DNA of 10,378 bases from Desulfuromonadales bacterium (GTDB lineage: Bacteria; Desulfobacterota; Desulfuromonadia; Desulfuromonadales; BM103). The stretch is taken from NCBI GenBank assembly GCA_030640215.1, contig DAOWJU010000073.1, positions 1 through 10,378 of the forward strand, given 5' to 3'. The translations under genes and the position numbers were made by a program. Positions 8,701 to 10,378 of the stretch are shown in pieces; position 1 is the stretch's first letter, and the number at the start of each line of letters is the position of its first letter. The notes beneath the pieces are model-generated. The model had not been told where the DNA came from, searched no databases, and saw only the letters and a list, made by a program, of their open reading frames with translations.

Positions 8701-9091
8701 GCACGAGGATGACAGCGAGCATGAGCACTACGCCGACTCGGGGGGTAAGTCAGGAGGGCAGAAGGAGAAGCTAGCTTATACTGTTTTGGCGGCCAGCCTC
8801 GCTTATCAGTTCGGTTTGGAATGGGGTGAGGTTCGTTCACGCTCGTTTCGTTTCGTGGTAATCGATGAAGCCTTTGGCCGCGGTTCGGATGAATCGACAC
8901 AGTACGGGCTCAGGCTCTTTGCACAGTTAAACCTGCAACTACTGATCATAACGCCGCTACAGAAGATCCATATCATTGAACCTTACATCGCCAACGTCGG
9001 CTTTGTGCACAATGAGAACGGACGTACCTCCTCGCTACGCAACCTCTCCATTGAGGAGTATCGAGAAGAGAAGCAGAAGCTGCAATCATGA
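5726..9091 (+). CDS. jetC: Wadjet type I SMC-like ATPase JetC
   Basis: This 1121-aa SMC/MukB-like motor dimerises and extrudes DNA loops, using ATP, so that the complex can recognise small closed-circular DNA. The N-terminal head has the Walker A motif GDIGSGKST (49-57), followed by a conserved block around NKAAGADARERTLRSYVLGY. Two long coiled-coil arms (about 270-470 and 625-900) flank a globular hinge (about 474-625) containing GAIERMLHNFGLSLLV. The C-terminal head has the ABC signature SGGQ (1009-1012) and Walker B VVIDEAFGRGSDE, with Asp1047 and Glu1048. ATPase residues are intact. The ATG at 5726 follows AGGAGA (5712-5717) with an 8-nt spacer and overlaps jetB by 8 nt. RecN, SbcC or MukB are alternatives by fold, but neighbours of the DUF3375, DUF4194 and DUF2220 families fix it as JetC (COG4913-like). 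Confidence 0.95.
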   Translation: MSKVLELEFLGDDQLAGFRLQRLEVFNWGTFDSRVWTMTLDGKNALLTGDIGSGKSTLVDAVTTLLVPAQRVAYNKAAGADARERTLRSYVLGYYKSERNEVSGSAKPVALRDQNNYSVILGVFHNAGYNKTVTLAQVFWMKDTQGQPARFFVAAEQDLSIATDFARFGTEIGSLRKKLRGAGVTLFDSFPPYGAWFRRRFGIDNEQALELFHQTVSLKSVGNLTDFVRTHMLEPFDVAPRIAALIGHFDDLNRAHEAVLKAKRQVALLDPLVVDCDRHEKMLMATEQLRTCREALRPWFSGHKLELLEKRFLTLHEELIRHNTRIERLDEEKSSLNGRERELRHTIAENGGDRLERLSEELRVMEEEQSRRRKKAGRYAELVKSLEFHPADNEPAFLAQHQQCLSLREDVAQNEARIQNERNEAGVFFAQGRREHTDLTAEINGLKARRSNINERQIAMRRALCSALQLQEEEMPFAGELIQVREEDQSWEGAIERMLHNFGLSLLVPDEHYAKVAEWVDRTHLKGRLVYYRVRARKRADLPSLQPDSLARKLSVKPDSLCYDWLEREIAHRFDVVCCATQEQFRRANKAITLAGQIKAPGERHEKDDRHRLNDRSRYVLGWSNQAKITALQEKAHLLETRLGEMGSHIAKLESEQKKINTRLETLSKLVEYCDFRELDWQSMTVEMARLEEEKRQMEESSDILKTLAAQLEELEEALTQVEQQLEKRKDSRSRAEQKRHDAETLREQTQQLIDSAGSDHDEQFSRLTTLREEELGEHQLTVESCDIREREMRDWLQTRIDAEDRKLTRLRDKIIDAMRSYSTAYPLETQEVDVAVEAAGEYSAMLEQLSADNLPRFEARFKELLNENTIREVANFQSQLVRERETIKERVARINESLTQIDYNPGRYIVLEAQSSSDADIRDFQTELRACTEGTLTGSDDAQYSETKFLQVRRIIERFRGREGQSELDRRWTAKVTDVRNWFVFAASERWHEDDSEHEHYADSGGKSGGQKEKLAYTVLAASLAYQFGLEWGEVRSRSFRFVVIDEAFGRGSDESTQYGLRLFAQLNLQLLIITPLQKIHIIEPYIANVGFVHNENGRTSSLRNLSIEEYREEKQKLQS

Positions 9092-10275
9092 TCTGGACAA
9101 CGCCAGCAGATCTGCATGCCCAGGTGCAGAGATTGTGGGATAGGGGAGCCTTGTTGGCCGAACTTGCTGGCGGAACAACACTTTTCCCCAAACGTTTAAG
9201 ATTGAAAGGGCCGAGTTCGAAGCAGCTGGTGGAGTGCTTTGACGACGTACGTGGCTGGATCGACCGCATTGATCGCGAAGCCAAACATTACCGTGTGGTA
9301 CGGCGAAGCATCAAGCATCGTGTCTTGGGGAGTAATTCCGTACCGTCAGAGATCTGGATTGATTCAATGGCGGATGCTCTCGCCTGGATTGGTAAGCGTC
9401 GCGCTGCTGAACGCTTTTCTGCTCTGCTGGACTTGTCCAGAGAGCGACAGCCGCAATTACTTGTCTGGCTGGAGAAACGACCTCTTCGTGCCCTTGATCT
9501 CGCCAACGAATGGCCACTGTTGTTGGATGTTATTTCCTGGCTGCAAAGTCATCCCCGTCCTGACATCTACCTGAGACAGGTGGATATCCCCGCAGTTCAC
9601 AGCAAGTTTATCGAGAATCACCGAGCTGTGCTTGCAGAGCTTTTCGATCTGGTGCTGCCGCAGAATAAAATCGATGAAACGGCCCGTGGTGTGACCGGCT
9701 TCTGTCGGCGCTACGGGTTTCGTGACAAACCCCTACGCTTGCGGTTCCGTCTCTTGGACCCTGACCTCGCGCTCTTCCCCACCGGGACGGATCAGGATGT
9801 CACTGTCACCATGGAGACCTTTGCCAGGCTCGATTTGCCAGTGAAAAGGGTCTTCATTACAGAGAATGAGATCAACTTTCTTGCCTTCCCGATGATTTCG
9901 CAGGGCATGGTTATTTTTGGCTCTGGGTATGGCTTCGATGGGTTGAAGCCAGCGAAGTGGTTGCAAAATTGTAATATCTACTATTGGGGCGATATCGACA
10001 CTCATGGCTTTGCTATTCTTGATCAGCTGCGCGTCACTTTTCCTGCCACAGTATCTTTTCTGATGGACCGTGAGACTCTACTTGCTCATCAGCTGCATTG
10101 GGGGGCTGAGGAGAAGCAGGAGCAACGAGACCTGCCTCGGTTGACCACTGTGGAGTATGAGGTGTACGACGATCTGTGTCAGAATCGCCTGGGTGATCAG
10201 TTGCGGCTTGAGCAGGAACGAATCGGATTTGATTGGGTGGCCGGAGCGCTGGACATGTTGTGTGAAACTCTGTAA
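9088..10275 (+). CDS. jetD: Wadjet type I nuclease subunit JetD (DUF3322 + DUF2220 TOPRIM)
   Basis: This 395-aa protein is the effector that cleaves plasmid DNA once the JetABC motor has stalled on a small circle. The N-terminal arm is DUF3322-like (about 1-190), with YLRQVDIPAVHSKFIENH (161-178). The C-terminal DUF2220 domain has a TOPRIM fold related to topoisomerase VI/Spo11. Its acidic centre is TENE (258-261, Glu259 and/or Glu261), and WGDIDTHG (300-307) supplies Asp302 and Asp304. GSGYGF (278-283), LMDRETLLAH (325-334) and RLEQERIGF (373-381) are also family-typical. All metal-binding residues look intact. The ATG overlaps the jetC TGA by 4 nt. The ribosome site is weak (AGAAG, 9075-9079), so translation likely depends on coupling to jetC. 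It is the last gene of the operon, with no evident fifth gene before the window ends. Confidence 0.94.
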   Translation: MIWTTPADLHAQVQRLWDRGALLAELAGGTTLFPKRLRLKGPSSKQLVECFDDVRGWIDRIDREAKHYRVVRRSIKHRVLGSNSVPSEIWIDSMADALAWIGKRRAAERFSALLDLSRERQPQLLVWLEKRPLRALDLANEWPLLLDVISWLQSHPRPDIYLRQVDIPAVHSKFIENHRAVLAELFDLVLPQNKIDETARGVTGFCRRYGFRDKPLRLRFRLLDPDLALFPTGTDQDVTVTMETFARLDLPVKRVFITENEINFLAFPMISQGMVIFGSGYGFDGLKPAKWLQNCNIYYWGDIDTHGFAILDQLRVTFPATVSFLMDRETLLAHQLHWGAEEKQEQRDLPRLTTVEYEVYDDLCQNRLGDQLRLEQERIGFDWVAGALDMLCETL

Positions 10276-10310
10276 CAATTCAGCACAATCTGAATGGTTT
10301 ACAAAAAAGT

Positions 10311-10378
10311 CCGTCATCCCAGAATGATTCTATCGGGGCTCCATGTTTTAAAGTCTGGATTCCCGATTACACCCTCGG
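10311..10378. repeat. Palindromic intergenic repeat element, cut by window end
   Basis: ATCGGGGCTCCA (10332-10343) and TGGATTCCCGAT (10356-10367) form a stem with a 12-nt loop. In RNA 11 of 12 positions pair, counting one G-U, with one C-T mismatch. The stretch opens with CCGTCATCCC, and the window closes in CCCTCGG. This looks like the small dispersed GTCATTCCCG...GGGAATCCA palindromes found in many copies between genes of proteobacteria. The dispersed nature is recalled from family knowledge, and no other full copy lies in the window. It could be REP/MITE-like, could end the jet transcript, or could mark the edge of an inserted cassette. No T-run follows, so it is not a classic terminator. 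Confidence 0.5.

Noticed and set aside
5726..9091. Large SMC-like gene as chromosomal MukB/MksB, SbcC or RecN
   Set aside because: The neighbours are the DUF3375, DUF4194 and DUF3322-DUF2220 partners specific to type I Wadjet, and there is no SbcD or MukEF-type partner.
10278..10295. ATTCAG-N6-CTGAAT inverted repeat after jetD as a terminator
   Set aside because: The 6-bp stem is AT-rich and is followed by GGTTTACAAAAAAG, not a T-run; on the minus strand the T-run is on the wrong side.
1..10378. Transposase, integrase or tRNA/att site marking a mobile island
   Set aside because: No such gene, tRNA or clear attachment repeat is visible in the window; mobility can only be suspected from gene content and the terminal repeat.

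Overview
All genes in this window lie on the + strand. They form three blocks: the 3' end of a copper-exporting P-type ATPase gene (1-1682), a two-gene hipB/hipA-type toxin-antitoxin module (1874-3540), and a complete four-gene jetABCD operon of a type I Wadjet anti-plasmid defence system (3650-10275). The window ends inside a palindromic intergenic repeat (from about 10311). Coding density is high. The only non-coding stretches are 1683-1873, 3541-3649 and 10276-10378, and none reaches 300 bases.

The organism is a bacterium. Moderate base composition, purine-rich Shine-Dalgarno sites, the style of the CopA sequence and the 3' palindromic repeat with a GGATTCCCGA-like arm suggest a Gram-negative, possibly a Desulfuromonas/Geobacter-type deltaproteobacterium. 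That placement is an impression from sequence style, not a proof. copA is probably the resident chromosomal neighbour, and the hipBA plus jetABCD stretch looks like an accessory defence cassette beside it.

The Wadjet genes encode an SMC-like loop-extruding ATPase complex and a nuclease. JetC (1121 aa) is the SMC/MukB-like ATPase. JetA (482 aa, DUF3375) is the kleisin/MukF-like subunit and JetB (212 aa, DUF4194) the KITE/MukE-like subunit. JetD (395 aa, DUF3322 plus DUF2220) is the TOPRIM-type nuclease that cuts closed-circular DNA. The four genes overlap by 4 (or 1), 8 and 4 nt, so they should be translated as a coupled unit from one message. All key motifs are intact: Walker A, ABC signature and Walker B in JetC, and the acidic TOPRIM residues in JetD.

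The hipB-like and hipA-like genes overlap by 4 nt. They sit behind a clear promoter (TTGACA, 17 bp, CATTAT) whose -10 region is overlapped by an inverted repeat, as expected for HipB autorepression. The HipB homologue ends in -LDW, much like the C-terminal -LEW of E. coli HipB. HipA keeps its kinase motifs. The Wadjet system is a known system. What is less ordinary is its tight linkage (109 nt) to an intact hipBA pair, plus the regulatory and repeat architecture around both.
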